Below are positions 43,890 through 53,149 of a stretch of 64,000 bases of DNA, one piece after another (position 1 is the first letter of the stretch; the number at the start of each line of letters is the position of its first letter). The notes beneath the pieces were generated by a model that did not search any database, was not told where the DNA came from, and worked only from the letters and a program-made list of their open reading frames with translations. Location: contig JACKIG010000015.1 in assembly GCA_020638595.1 (NCBI GenBank), positions 62,001-126,000 of the forward strand, read 5' to 3'. A program made the position numbers and the translations under genes. Source of the DNA: Rhodospirillaceae bacterium (GTDB lineage Bacteria; Pseudomonadota; Alphaproteobacteria; DSM-16000; Inquilinaceae).

Positions 43890-44056
43890 CTGTTTCTTGC
43901 TCTGAACTCGCGCCCGACCGGCGCCCCACGATCCGGGGGCTGAGTTCTATAGCGACTTCGCCAAAAATCAATTGCGCGTTGGATAGCATTGCGGTCGCCG
44001 CCGCCCCCGTCGCGGAACCGCCGCCCATCGGCGGTGTTAGTGCCGCGGAGGTGATC

Positions 44057-44905
44057 ATGGCGACGCGACCCATCTGGAAGGGCCAGCTCAGGCTCTCGCT
44101 GGTTTCGATCCCCGTCGAGATCTATACGGCCACCCGCTCGGCCGCCCGGATCAGCTTCCGCCAGATCCACGAGCCTTCGGGCAAGCCCGTGCATTACGAG
44201 AAGGTCGTGGCCGGCGTCGGACCGGTGAAAAGCGACGACATCATGAAAGGCTTCGAGCTGGAAAAGGGGAAGTTCGTCCTGCTGTCCCCCGAAGAGATCG
44301 AGGCCGTCAAGCTTGAGACGAAGAAGACCTTCGAACTGGTCCAGTTCGTCGGATCCTGCGAGATCTCGCCCATATATTTCGACAAGCCCTACTATATCGT
44401 CCCGGCGGATGAGCTGGCCGAGGACGCCTACCGTGTCGTGCGCGACGCCCTGCGGCAGACCGAGCGCATCGGCCTGGGCCAGCTGGCCATGCGCGGGCAG
44501 GAATACCTGGCGGCCGTGAAGCCCTGCGGCGACGGCCTGCTGATGGAAACCCTGCACTACGACGACGAGATCAGGAAGGCCGACCCGCTGTTTTCCGCCA
44601 TTTCCGGCAAGGCGGCGGAGGCGGAGCTGCTGGAGGTGGCGACAACCCTGATCGAACGCAAGACGGCGCCGTTCAATGCCGCCGCGTTCAAGGACAACTA
44701 CACGGACGCGCTGCGTGCCCTGATCACCAAGAAGTCCCGCAGCCGGTCGTCGAAGACCGTGACGGCCGGGGACGACGCGCCGTCGCGCTCTGGCGACAAT
44801 GTGGTCGACCTGATGGCCGCGCTGAAGGCCAGCCTGGAAAAGGCACCGGCAACCAAGGGCAGTCCGCCCGGAAAGCCGGCGCCGCGCAGGCGCAAGCAAG
44901 CGTGA
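44057..44905 (+). CDS. ku: Ku DNA end-binding protein
   Basis: A 282-residue bacterial Ku. The core starts RPIWKGQLRLSLVSIPVEIYTATRSAARISFRQIHEPSG, typical of the family, with YYIVPADELAEDAYRVVRDALRQTERIGLGQLAMRGQEYLAAVKPCGDGLLMETLHY, the bridge/ring region. A basic C-terminal tail (KPAPRRRKQA) is present, as often needed for DNA sliding and LigD contact. Ku homodimers hold broken ends in nonhomologous end joining. GGAGG lies 5 nt before ATG 44057; a longer frame to 43979 has no such site. ligD follows 3 nt after the stop. Confidence 0.95.
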   Translation: MATRPIWKGQLRLSLVSIPVEIYTATRSAARISFRQIHEPSGKPVHYEKVVAGVGPVKSDDIMKGFELEKGKFVLLSPEEIEAVKLETKKTFELVQFVGSCEISPIYFDKPYYIVPADELAEDAYRVVRDALRQTERIGLGQLAMRGQEYLAAVKPCGDGLLMETLHYDDEIRKADPLFSAISGKAAEAELLEVATTLIERKTAPFNAAAFKDNYTDALRALITKKSRSRSSKTVTAGDDAPSRSGDNVVDLMAALKASLEKAPATKGSPPGKPAPRRRKQA

Positions 44906-44908
44906 TCC

Positions 44909-47383
44909 ATGGGCAAGCGCGCGGACAAGCTTGACGAATACAACCGGCGCCGCGACTTCACCCGGTCGCCCGAACCGGCCGGCAAGCCGGGTCGGCCGGC
45001 CGACGGGGCGTTGGCCTTCCTGGTCCAGAAGCACGCCGCCCGCCGCCTGCATTACGACCTGCGGCTGGAATGGGACGGCGTGCTGAAAAGCTGGGCCGTG
45101 ACCCGCGGCCCCAGCCCCGACCCCGCCGACAAGCGGCTGGCCGTCCGCACCGAAGACCATCCGCTGTCCTATGGCGACTTCGAAGGGGTGATTCCGGAAG
45201 GCCAATACGGCGCCGGCACGGTCATGCTGTGGGACCGCGGCACGTGGGAGCCCCTGCACGATCCCGAAGCCGGGCTGGCCGAAGGCAAGCTGCATTTCCG
45301 CCTGCACGGGCAGCGCATGCAGGGCGGCTGGGCGCTGGTGCGCATGCGCGGCCGCAAGGCGGAAAAGCGCGAGAACTGGCTGCTGATCAAGGAGAACGAT
45401 GAGCTTGCCGGGCAGGCATCCGGGCACCTCATCGATCAGACGGCCAGCGTCAAGACCGGCCGCGCCATGGCCGACATCGCCGCCGGCCGGGACGCGACCG
45501 GCCCGCCGGCTCCGGGGGCCGCAGCGCGGCGCCGCAGATCGAAGGCCGGCGCTGCCGGCACCGGGCCTCCCGATTTCCAGGCGGTGCAGCTGGCCACGCT
45601 GGTGTCCGACGCACCGGACGGCGACGACTGGGTCAGCGAGGTCAAGTTCGACGGCTATCGCTGCCTTTCGGCGATCGGCAACGGCCGGGTCCGCTGCTAC
45701 ACCCGATCCGGATTGGACTGGACCGACCGCTTCACCGGCCTGGCGCAGGCGCTGGCCGGCCTGGACTGCCGCAGTGCGCTGGTCGACGGCGAGGTCGTGG
45801 CGGCGGGTGGCGGTTCAGGTTCGCAGTTCTCCGCGCTGCAGAGGTCCTTGGCCGATGGCGGACCCCTGAAATACTACCTCTTCGACCTGCTCTCGCTGGA
45901 TGGGGAGGACCTGCGCGGACGGCCGCTGGTGGCGCGCAAGGATGCGCTGCATGCGCTCTTGCGTACCGCGCCGGCCGGCGGCCCGCTGCTGTACAGCGAA
46001 CATGTCCGCGGCCACGCCTCGACCGTGTTCGCACGCCTGTGCCAGGCGGGCCAGGAAGGCATCATCGCCAAGCGTGCCGACGCACCCTATGTCGCCGGAC
46101 GGTCGAAAGCCTGGCTGAAGGTGAAATGCACCCGGCGCCAGGAATTCGTCATCGGCGGCTATTGCCCGTCGACCAAGCCGGGCCGGCCGTTTGCGTCCCT
46201 GCTGGTCGGCACCTTCGACGGCGATGTCCTGCGCTATCGCGGCCGGGTCGGGACCGGCTTTTCGGCAGATACGCTGGAAACGGTCCGGTCCAGGCTGGCC
46301 GCGCGCAAGCGCTGTCCCTTCGCGGCGGTGCCGGCCGCCATCGCCCGCAACGCCGTCTGGGTCGCCCCGACCTCGGTGGCGGAGATCGAATTCGCCGAGC
46401 TTACCGATGAAGGCCACATCCGGCACGGGAGCTTCATCGCACTGCGCGAGGACAAGGACGCGAAGGCCGTCATGCTGGAAACCCCATCGCCCGATCCCGG
46501 GGACGGGCCGCGCGACGACGCCCTGCACGGCGTCCGCCTGACCCATCCCGACCGTGTCGTGTTTGAGGCCCAGGGCCTGACAAAGCTGGATCTTGCCCGC
46601 TACTACGGTGCCGTGGCGCCGCGCATGCTGCCCCTGGCCGGCCGACGCCCGCTGTCGCTGGTGCGCTGTCCGGGGGGACGCGGCGGCAAGTGCTTCTTCC
46701 AGAAGCATGCCGGCGACGGGTTTCCACACCAGCTGCAGCGCGTCGACGTGACCGACAGCGCCGGCGAGACGGCCGGCTATATCACGGTCGACGACGCCGC
46801 CGGCCTGATCGCCGGCGTGCAGATGGGAACGCTGGAGTTCCACATCTGGGGCGCCCGCAACGATCGCCTGGACCATCCCGACCGGCTGGTCTTCGACCTT
46901 GACCCCGACGAAGGGCTGGCCTTCCGCACCGTCGTCGATGCCGCCGTGTTTCTGCGCGATCGCCTGGCCGCCCTGGGGCTGGAGACGGTGCCGATGGTCA
47001 CGGGCGGCAAGGGCATCCACGTGATCGCCCCGCTGAAGCCCGAAGCCGACTGGCCAAGGGTGAAGGACTTCGCCCGATCCTTTGCCGGCGGCCTGGCGAC
47101 GGAGAACCCCGACCGCTTCACCGCCACCCTGTCCAAGGCCAAGCGCAAGGGCCGCATCTTCATCGACTGGCTGCGCAACGAGCGCGGATCGACCGCCGTC
47201 GCCCCCTATTCCACCCGCGCCCGCCCGGGCGCCCCGGTCGCCACGCCGGTCAGCTGGAAAGAGCTGGCCACGCTGCCGGGTGCCGACGCCTTCACGACGG
47301 CCGACGTCGTCGCACGGCTGGACCAGGACGATCCCTGGGCCGACGCCGCGTCGTGGACGCAGGTGATCCCCGGCCCCCCCTGA
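44909..47383 (+). CDS. ligD: Multifunctional DNA ligase D (phosphoesterase-ligase-polymerase)
   Basis: An 824-residue LigD with domain order phosphoesterase (about 1-165), ATP-dependent ligase (about 195-510) and polymerase/primase (about 525-815). Phosphoesterase residues are in FLVQKHAARRLHYDLRLEWDG. The ligase adenylated Lys246 is in EVKFDGYR, with ALVDGEVVA and EGIIAKRADAPY. The polymerase has the catalytic acidic pair in LVFDLDPDEGL and GGKGIHVIAPL. It processes, fills and seals ends brought together by Ku, encoded 3 nt upstream. Order and length match the alphaproteobacterial type. Confidence 0.96.
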   Translation: MGKRADKLDEYNRRRDFTRSPEPAGKPGRPADGALAFLVQKHAARRLHYDLRLEWDGVLKSWAVTRGPSPDPADKRLAVRTEDHPLSYGDFEGVIPEGQYGAGTVMLWDRGTWEPLHDPEAGLAEGKLHFRLHGQRMQGGWALVRMRGRKAEKRENWLLIKENDELAGQASGHLIDQTASVKTGRAMADIAAGRDATGPPAPGAAARRRRSKAGAAGTGPPDFQAVQLATLVSDAPDGDDWVSEVKFDGYRCLSAIGNGRVRCYTRSGLDWTDRFTGLAQALAGLDCRSALVDGEVVAAGGGSGSQFSALQRSLADGGPLKYYLFDLLSLDGEDLRGRPLVARKDALHALLRTAPAGGPLLYSEHVRGHASTVFARLCQAGQEGIIAKRADAPYVAGRSKAWLKVKCTRRQEFVIGGYCPSTKPGRPFASLLVGTFDGDVLRYRGRVGTGFSADTLETVRSRLAARKRCPFAAVPAAIARNAVWVAPTSVAEIEFAELTDEGHIRHGSFIALREDKDAKAVMLETPSPDPGDGPRDDALHGVRLTHPDRVVFEAQGLTKLDLARYYGAVAPRMLPLAGRRPLSLVRCPGGRGGKCFFQKHAGDGFPHQLQRVDVTDSAGETAGYITVDDAAGLIAGVQMGTLEFHIWGARNDRLDHPDRLVFDLDPDEGLAFRTVVDAAVFLRDRLAALGLETVPMVTGGKGIHVIAPLKPEADWPRVKDFARSFAGGLATENPDRFTATLSKAKRKGRIFIDWLRNERGSTAVAPYSTRARPGAPVATPVSWKELATLPGADAFTTADVVARLDQDDPWADAASWTQVIPGPP

Positions 47384-47396
47384 CGCCGAAGTCCCC

Positions 47397-48863
47397 CTAC
47401 CCCTCCAGCCGGCGCTGGAACCAGGCGATCAGGCGGCGCCAGAGTTCGTCCTTGGCGACGGCATCTTCCACGCCGTGCTCCAGGTTGGGGTTGTCGTTGA
47501 TTTCCATGACGACGACGCCGCGCTCGGTTTCCTTCAGGTCGACACCGTAGAGGCCGCTGCCGATCAGGCGGGCGGCGGCCAGCGCGGTGGCGACCACGGC
47601 TTCGGGTGCGTCCTCGATGGCGAAGGTGCGGAAGCGGCCTTCGTCGAAGCGGCCGTCTTCGCTGTGCTTGAGGATCTGCCAATGCTTGCGCGCCATCTGG
47701 TACTGGCAGACGAACAGGGGTTCGCCGTCCAGCACGCCGACACGCCAGTCGAAAGGCGTATAGACGTATTCCTGCGCCAGGATCAGGTCGGAATCCTCCA
47801 GCAGTTCGCGGGCGACACGGCGCAGCTGCTTGGGATCTTCCGCCTTCTTCACCCCGCGGCTGAACGACCCGTCGGGGATCTTCAGGACGATGGGATAGCC
47901 GAACCCGTTGGCAAGGTCGTCGATATGCCGCAGGCCGTCGACCACCTTGGTGCGCGGCGTCGGCACGCCCGCCGCCTCCAGCAGTTCGAACAGGTAGACC
48001 TTGTTGGTGCAGCGCAGGATCGACGTCGGGTCGTCGATCACGGGCATGCCCTCCTGTTCGGCCCGCTTGGCGAACCGGTAGGTGTGGTCTTCGATGGTCG
48101 TGGTCTCGCGGATCAACAGCGCGTCGTATTCCGCCAGCCGGGCCAGGTCCTTCTTCACGATCGGTTCCACCAGCACGCCCATGCGCTCCGCCACCCGGGC
48201 CAGCCGGCGCAGGCTGGCCACGCTGGTCGGCGGCAGCGCCTGCTTCGGGTCGTGCAGCACGGCGATGGTATGGCGCGGCTGCTGGCGGGCGCGGGGCTGG
48301 CGCCAGGTGCCGTGCGCGAACTGGGCGAGCGCGCTGAGGAAGAACGCCTGGCCGTCGGCATCCATGTCCGAGACGGCGACATGGCGGATGCTGGCGATCT
48401 GCAGCCAGTCGCCGGGCATCACCCGGACACTCAGGATCGGCGCACGGAACCGGTTGAACACCAGCCGCGCCAGGTCGCGGAAGCGCACGTCCTCGCACTG
48501 GCCCAGGCAGACCAGCAGCGTCACCGGCTGGGTCGGCCGGTCGGTCCAGCGCTTGGCGCGCCGGTTCAGCTCGTCCTCCAGGTCGGGAATGCCATGGCGG
48601 TAGAGGCTGCGCTGGCGCAGTTCCAGGATCGTGTCCACCGTCGGCAGCACGCGCTGCCCGCGCGCCTCGGCCAACAGCGAAGCGTAATAGCCGGCACCGA
48701 GATAGCTGTAGGTGCGCGACAGGTTGATCACCTTGGTCTCGCTGCCGGGCGAGGACCGCGGGTTGGTGATGTATTCGCGCGTGCTGATCACCTGGACGGT
48801 GGCCGGAATGCGGCCGCCCCACAAGTCACCGATCCGGTCGATGACGACGGTCCAGCCGCTCAC
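47397..48863 (-). CDS. RLAN-domain ATP-grasp (RimK-like) ligase
   Basis: A 488-residue protein: an N-terminal RimK-like (RLAN) domain (about 35-190; VINLSRTYSYLGAGYYASLLAEARGQRVLP), a spacer, then an ATP-grasp domain (about 270-485; RCTNKVYLFELLEAAGVPTPRTKVV, PIVLKIPDGSFSRGVKK, YGVDLKETERGVVVMEINDNPNLEHG with the Mg-binding Glu/Asn). ATP-grasp enzymes of this type add amino acids to a protein or peptide carboxylate. ATG 48863 overlaps the stop of the GNAT-C39 gene (ATGA), so the two are made together. The substrate is not known. Confidence 0.88.
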   Translation of the reverse strand: MSGWTVVIDRIGDLWGGRIPATVQVISTREYITNPRSSPGSETKVINLSRTYSYLGAGYYASLLAEARGQRVLPTVDTILELRQRSLYRHGIPDLEDELNRRAKRWTDRPTQPVTLLVCLGQCEDVRFRDLARLVFNRFRAPILSVRVMPGDWLQIASIRHVAVSDMDADGQAFFLSALAQFAHGTWRQPRARQQPRHTIAVLHDPKQALPPTSVASLRRLARVAERMGVLVEPIVKKDLARLAEYDALLIRETTTIEDHTYRFAKRAEQEGMPVIDDPTSILRCTNKVYLFELLEAAGVPTPRTKVVDGLRHIDDLANGFGYPIVLKIPDGSFSRGVKKAEDPKQLRRVARELLEDSDLILAQEYVYTPFDWRVGVLDGEPLFVCQYQMARKHWQILKHSEDGRFDEGRFRTFAIEDAPEAVVATALAAARLIGSGLYGVDLKETERGVVVMEINDNPNLEHGVEDAVAKDELWRRLIAWFQRRLEG

Positions 48864-50020
48864 GGTGTCGGGCGATCCGAAACGACGACCGCGGCCTTCA
48901 CCCGCGTGCGCCCATAGCGGGACATGCGCTCGAACTCGGCAATGGGGATCGGCAGATTGGCCTTCGCGGCAAGCGTATCCATGTCCTCCTCATCGATCCA
49001 CGGGTCATGCACATAGACGAAGCGGTCGTCGATGCCGTGGACCACAAGCCAGTGGGGTGCCTTCTGGCGGTGCATGCGGTAATGGCTGACCAGCGTCAAG
49101 CAGACGCTGCGCCGCGCGGCATAGGCGCGGACCTGCGCGCCGGTCAGCGGCTCACGATGGACCGGAATGCCGGCTTCGGCCGCCTGTTCGCGATAGACTT
49201 CCTGCACCAGGCGCATGATGTCCCTCTTGCGTCCGCTGCGCACGCCGTCGAGGAACATGGGGTCGTCCTGGCTGACGAAGATCTCGGTCCCGAAGCCCCG
49301 GCGATGGGCCGCCAACGCCAGGCCGAAGGGATCGCATCCGCCGGCACCCGAGGTCATGAAGATGGTCGTCGCCTCCCGCCACAGCTCCAGCTCGCTGCGT
49401 TGGCCCAGGGGGAAATCGGCGTCGAACGACGCCATGGCCATCATCAGCGCGGCCGGGCCGCAGGTGAATTCCGTCGTCTGCGCATAATACGGGACGCGGC
49501 AGTCGGCAACTGCCGACGCAGGCAGGCGCTTTTCGAACCGCAATGCGGCGGAATGGTCTTCGTAATAGTCGAGATAGGTGCCGATCCGGCGGTATCCCGC
49601 GTGCAGGTAGAGGCGGATGGCCGCCAGGTTGTCGGGCCGCACCTCCAGGCGCAGGAACCAGGCCTCGTGCGCCACGGCGGCATCCTCCGCCGCGGCCAGC
49701 AGGCTGCGGCCCACGCCCTGGCGCCGCAGCGTGCCGTCGGTGGCGATGGAATAGAGCCGCGCCAGCGACGTGCCGCGCCGGAACAGCAGCAGCGCATAGC
49801 CGACGGCGCGCCCCGACGCCTCGGCCACCAGGCACGCGGCATGGGCCTTGGTCAACAGGTGGTGGAACTGGCGCCGGCTGATCCGGTCGTGTTCGAACGC
49901 CGTCGCTTCCAGCCGCAGGAGCGCGTCGATATCCGACATGGCCGCCGGCCGGACAACGGCCGCGCCGCCCGCGCCATCGGATGCCGCCCCGGCAGGCCGA
50001 TCGGATATGCTGGTCATCAT
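48860..50020 (-). CDS. GNAT acetyltransferase - C39-like peptidase fusion
   Basis: About 386 residues. The N-terminal part (about 25-165) is a RimI-like GNAT: ARLYSIATDGTLRRQGVGRSLLAAAE and RLEVRPDNLAAIRLYLHAGYRRIGTYLDYYED. The C-terminal part is a C39-like papain-fold peptidase: Cys187 in TEFTCGPAALMMAM, His in KAPHWLVVHGID and Asp in YVHDPWID. So one protein could acetylate an amine and cut a peptide. It is followed, with a 4-nt overlap, by the RLAN/ATP-grasp ligase. ATG 50020 (or 50017) starts the domain neatly; a longer frame to 50161 adds a sequence without homology. Substrate unknown. Confidence 0.88.
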   Translation of the reverse strand: MMTSISDRPAGAASDGAGGAAVVRPAAMSDIDALLRLEATAFEHDRISRRQFHHLLTKAHAACLVAEASGRAVGYALLLFRRGTSLARLYSIATDGTLRRQGVGRSLLAAAEDAAVAHEAWFLRLEVRPDNLAAIRLYLHAGYRRIGTYLDYYEDHSAALRFEKRLPASAVADCRVPYYAQTTEFTCGPAALMMAMASFDADFPLGQRSELELWREATTIFMTSGAGGCDPFGLALAAHRRGFGTEIFVSQDDPMFLDGVRSGRKRDIMRLVQEVYREQAAEAGIPVHREPLTGAQVRAYAARRSVCLTLVSHYRMHRQKAPHWLVVHGIDDRFVYVHDPWIDEEDMDTLAAKANLPIPIAEFERMSRYGRTRVKAAVVVSDRPTP

Positions 50021-50180
50021 GGCCCTGTGCCCATCTGCGAATAGATGGCTGTGAAACCCGGCGTCGTCGAGCAGATCCGTACACGCCTGCATCGCCGTCG
50101 GATGCGCTTGACGCAACCGCGGTTTAGCGGCATCCACCACGCCGACCGGATGCCGGTGCAAGGGGTGGCGGCGAGGCAGC

Positions 50181-51968
50181 GTGATCGGCTTTCTGGGCGA
50201 CAGTGCGGCCTATGTGACACTCGGGCTGGTCGGGCTGGTGTTCGTCGCCTTCGCGCTCGAGCGGTTTCCGCCGGAGGTGGTGGCCATCGCCGCAGTGGCG
50301 ATCCTGCTGCTGCTGGGCGTGCTGGAGGTGGGGGACATCCTGGGCGTGCTGTCCAACAGCGCGCCGGCGACCATCGCCGCCATGTTCGTGCTCAGCGCCG
50401 CCCTGGTGCGCACCGGGGCGCTGGATGCCTTCGGCGTGCTGCTGGAACGGCTTGCGGCGCGCGGCACCTTCGTGGTGCTGGCCAGCCTGATCGGTGCCAC
50501 GATGCTGGCATCGGCCTTCATGAACAATACGCCGCTGGTCATGGTGATGATCCCGGTCGTGGTCGGGCTGTCGCGGCGGCTGTCGGTGGCGCCGTCGCGG
50601 CTGCTGATCCCGGTGTCCTACGCGGCGATCCTGGGCGGCACCTGTACGCTGATCGGCACCTCGACCAACCTGCTGACCGACGGTGTGGCCCGCAATCTCG
50701 GCCTCGCCCCCTTCGGCCTGTTCGAGATCGCGCCCTTGGGGCTGGCCGTCGCGCTGGCCGGGGGCATCTTCATGGTGCTGGCGGGCCGGCGCCTGCTGCC
50801 CGACCGCGAAACCCTGGAGGGGCTGCTGGGCGCCGGCCCGCGCCTTCAGTTCCTGGTGGAAATCCTGGTGCCGCAGGGTTCGCCCCTGGTCGGCAAGCCG
50901 GTCGCCGATGTGGCGCTGTTCCGCACCGCGGGCCGGGAACTGGTCGATGTCGTCCGCAACGACCGGTCGCAGCGGGCGCACCTGCCGGGGCTGCGGCTGG
51001 AGGAAGGCGACCGCATCGTCCTGCGCAGTTCGTCCGCGGACGTGGTGGCCCTGCGCGACGGTGCGGGCGTCCGGTTCGCGGGCGACGAGCTGGTCGGCCC
51101 CATCGCCACCCGCCGCAGCGTCGTCGTGGAGGCGCTGCTGGGCCCCGATACGGCCCTGATCGACCGCCGGCTGGGCGACCTGCGGCTGCGCCGGCGCTAC
51201 GGCGTCTACCCCCTGGCACTGCACCGGCACGGCGAGGCCTTGGAAAGCCGGCTGGACCAGATCCCGCTGAAGGTCGGCGATACCCTGCTGCTGGAAGGCA
51301 CGGCGGAGGATCTGCGCAGGCTGGCCACGGACATGCAGCTGGTCAGCCTGGCCCCGCCGAGCGAGCAGGCCTTCCGCCGCGGCCGCGCGCCGATCGCCGC
51401 GGCCGTCCTGGGCGCGGTCGTGCTGCTGGCCGCCTTCGACGTCATGCCGATCGCGGGGCTTGCCTTCCTGGGCATGGCCCTGGTCCTGGTGACGCGCTGC
51501 ATCGATGCGGAGGAGGCGATCCACGCCATCGATGGCCGCATCCTGCTGCTGATCGTCTGCATGCTGGCCATCGGCACGGCCCTGGACAAGACGGGGGCCG
51601 TGGCGTTGCTGGTGGACGCCATGCTGCCGCTGTTGTCGTCGCTGCCGCCGCTGGCCGTCCTGGCGATCGTCTATGCGCTGGCATCGCTGCTGACCGAACT
51701 GGTGACGAACAACGCCGTCGCGGTGGTCGTCACCCCGGTCGCCGTGGCCCTGGCGGTGGAGCTGGGCTGCGATCCCCGGCCCTTCGTCGTCACCGTGATG
51801 TTCGCCGCCAGCGCCAGCTTCGCCACGCCCATCGGCTACCAGACCAACACGCTGGTCTACGGTGCCGGCGGCTATCACTTCGCGGACTTCCTGAAGATCG
51901 GCGTGCCGATGAACCTGCTGGTCGGGCTGGTGACGGTGCTGGTCATCCCGCTCTTGTGGCCGCTGTGA
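50181..51968 (+). CDS. SLC13/DASS-type permease with TrkA-C domains
   Basis: A 595-residue transporter with about 11 helices split by a cytoplasmic insert (about 210-400) holding two TrkA-C domains (ILVPQGSPLVGKPVADVALF and VEALLGPDTALIDRRLGDLRLRRRYGVYPLALHRHG). The substrate and sodium loops are duplicated: GGTCTLIGTSTNLL in the first half and FATPIGYQTNTLVYGAGGYHF in the second. Such proteins move divalent anions, sulfate or dicarboxylates with sodium or protons. GTG 50181 has GAGG upstream. It is divergent from the GNAT-C39/ATP-grasp pair. Confidence 0.9.
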   Translation: MIGFLGDSAAYVTLGLVGLVFVAFALERFPPEVVAIAAVAILLLLGVLEVGDILGVLSNSAPATIAAMFVLSAALVRTGALDAFGVLLERLAARGTFVVLASLIGATMLASAFMNNTPLVMVMIPVVVGLSRRLSVAPSRLLIPVSYAAILGGTCTLIGTSTNLLTDGVARNLGLAPFGLFEIAPLGLAVALAGGIFMVLAGRRLLPDRETLEGLLGAGPRLQFLVEILVPQGSPLVGKPVADVALFRTAGRELVDVVRNDRSQRAHLPGLRLEEGDRIVLRSSSADVVALRDGAGVRFAGDELVGPIATRRSVVVEALLGPDTALIDRRLGDLRLRRRYGVYPLALHRHGEALESRLDQIPLKVGDTLLLEGTAEDLRRLATDMQLVSLAPPSEQAFRRGRAPIAAAVLGAVVLLAAFDVMPIAGLAFLGMALVLVTRCIDAEEAIHAIDGRILLLIVCMLAIGTALDKTGAVALLVDAMLPLLSSLPPLAVLAIVYALASLLTELVTNNAVAVVVTPVAVALAVELGCDPRPFVVTVMFAASASFATPIGYQTNTLVYGAGGYHFADFLKIGVPMNLLVGLVTVLVIPLLWPL

Positions 51969-52081
51969 GGCAAAGTCGACCGCACCGGCATGCCGCCGTG
52001 GCCCCCCGGCGCAAGCCGGGCTAATATGCGCTCCCCAGGCTGCGGCCGTACGACAAGACGACACCAAGGGGATCGAAGTCC

Positions 52082-52633
52082 ATGACGCTCAGCTATGAGG
52101 TCAGTGCCAAAGCCGTCCTTGAGGGTGGCCGTGCGGAGGAAGGCGAGGTCACGCTGACCCTGAACTTCCCGGACGGACCGGTGACGACCCGCACCCATGT
52201 GCCGTCCGCCGACCCGCGGCTGATCAAGGCGGCGGTCCTGGCAGAGCGTGCCGGCGTGGCGGCCATGCTGGACCAGTGGGCGGATTCGGCGATGACGCCG
52301 TTGAAGATCGCGACGGTGTTGAGCGCCGGGCGCTGGACCGCCGATGTCCATGCCACGCTGCATGTGCTGGACGAAGCCAAGCATACGACCGTCGTCGTCA
52401 CCGTCGACGATCCGGCGTCGGCGCTCGACGCCCAGCAGAAGGCCCGCGCGGCGGTGAAGGACTTCGCCGCCCTCATCCGCCCGACCGAGGCCGAGCGGGC
52501 GGAGTTCATGGCCCTGTCGGAGGAGGAGCGCAAGCGCCTGGGCCATGCGGGCTATCTGTTGACCGGCATCGGCGAGCTGACGGGCGAAAAGTCCCCCTAT
52601 CTGGAAGACCCCCACAGCCTCTACGGCACCTGA
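52082..52633 (+). CDS. Uncharacterised cytoplasmic protein
   Basis: A 183-residue acidic protein without signal peptide or membrane helices. The first half is strand-rich (LSYEVSAKAVLEGGRAEEGEVTLTLNFPD, TTVVVTVDDPASA); the second half is helical (ALDAQQKARAAVKDFAALIRPTEAERAEFMALSEEERKRLG). No family recognised. ATG 52082 is preceded by AAGGGGATCGAAG. It stands 113 nt after the SLC13 gene on the same strand and ahead of the 516-nt dha leader region. Confidence 0.65.
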   Translation: MTLSYEVSAKAVLEGGRAEEGEVTLTLNFPDGPVTTRTHVPSADPRLIKAAVLAERAGVAAMLDQWADSAMTPLKIATVLSAGRWTADVHATLHVLDEAKHTTVVVTVDDPASALDAQQKARAAVKDFAALIRPTEAERAEFMALSEEERKRLGHAGYLLTGIGELTGEKSPYLEDPHSLYGT

Positions 52634-53149
52634 GGCGCTGCTGCCGCGGTGGGCGGCCGGGCGTACGCGACGCCCGGCACGTCCGACCCTTGGCTGTTCA
52701 GTATAAACTAAACATGGCGCACGGGCCTTCGTCCGTTCTGCTGCATATGCGAGCAGCAGGTAATTTTCATGCAAACATTGCCCGTGAGAGACATGATATG
52801 CCATCCACCACCGGCGCAAGGCGACATATCCTTGACACGACTAGGATTTAGGGCGAGCGTTAAATAAACTTAATATGGAGATGACACGCACGACGCGTTG
52901 ACGACCGCCACCGGTTGGGCGCGGCAGTCGGGATCCACGACCAGACCACTCACAATCAATCCGGCTGGGAAGGTACGCCGGCGTTTCGACCGGCCTGGGG
53001 GCGACGATCCCCCGTGGGCATGGACAGTTGGCGCGCGAGGCCATGCTGCTCTGCGATGCCGAAGGGCCTCGCATCCATGGGCGAGGGGTTTGCAGGACGA
53101 CGGGGCCGCTGCGGCGGCAGGGCATGGAGTGGGTGAACAAGGGCTGAAG
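52634..53149 (+). other. Long leader region before the dha phosphotransferase operon
   Basis: No gene is supported here. The stretch 52690-52880 is markedly AT-richer than its surroundings and contains a TTGACA hexamer at 52832-52837 followed by an AT-rich patch (GTTAAATAAACTTAATATGG), a plausible promoter zone for dhaL. A small hairpin GGGGG / CCCCC with a 7-nt loop lies at 52997-53013. Over 250 nt remain between that zone and dhaL, so a long untranslated leader is possible. Confidence 0.4.

Noticed and set aside
52874..52901. Eight-codon peptide (MEMTRTTR) as a leader peptide of the dha operon
   Set aside because: Its ribosome site is weak, it lies far from dhaL, and no attenuator-like alternative stems are visible.
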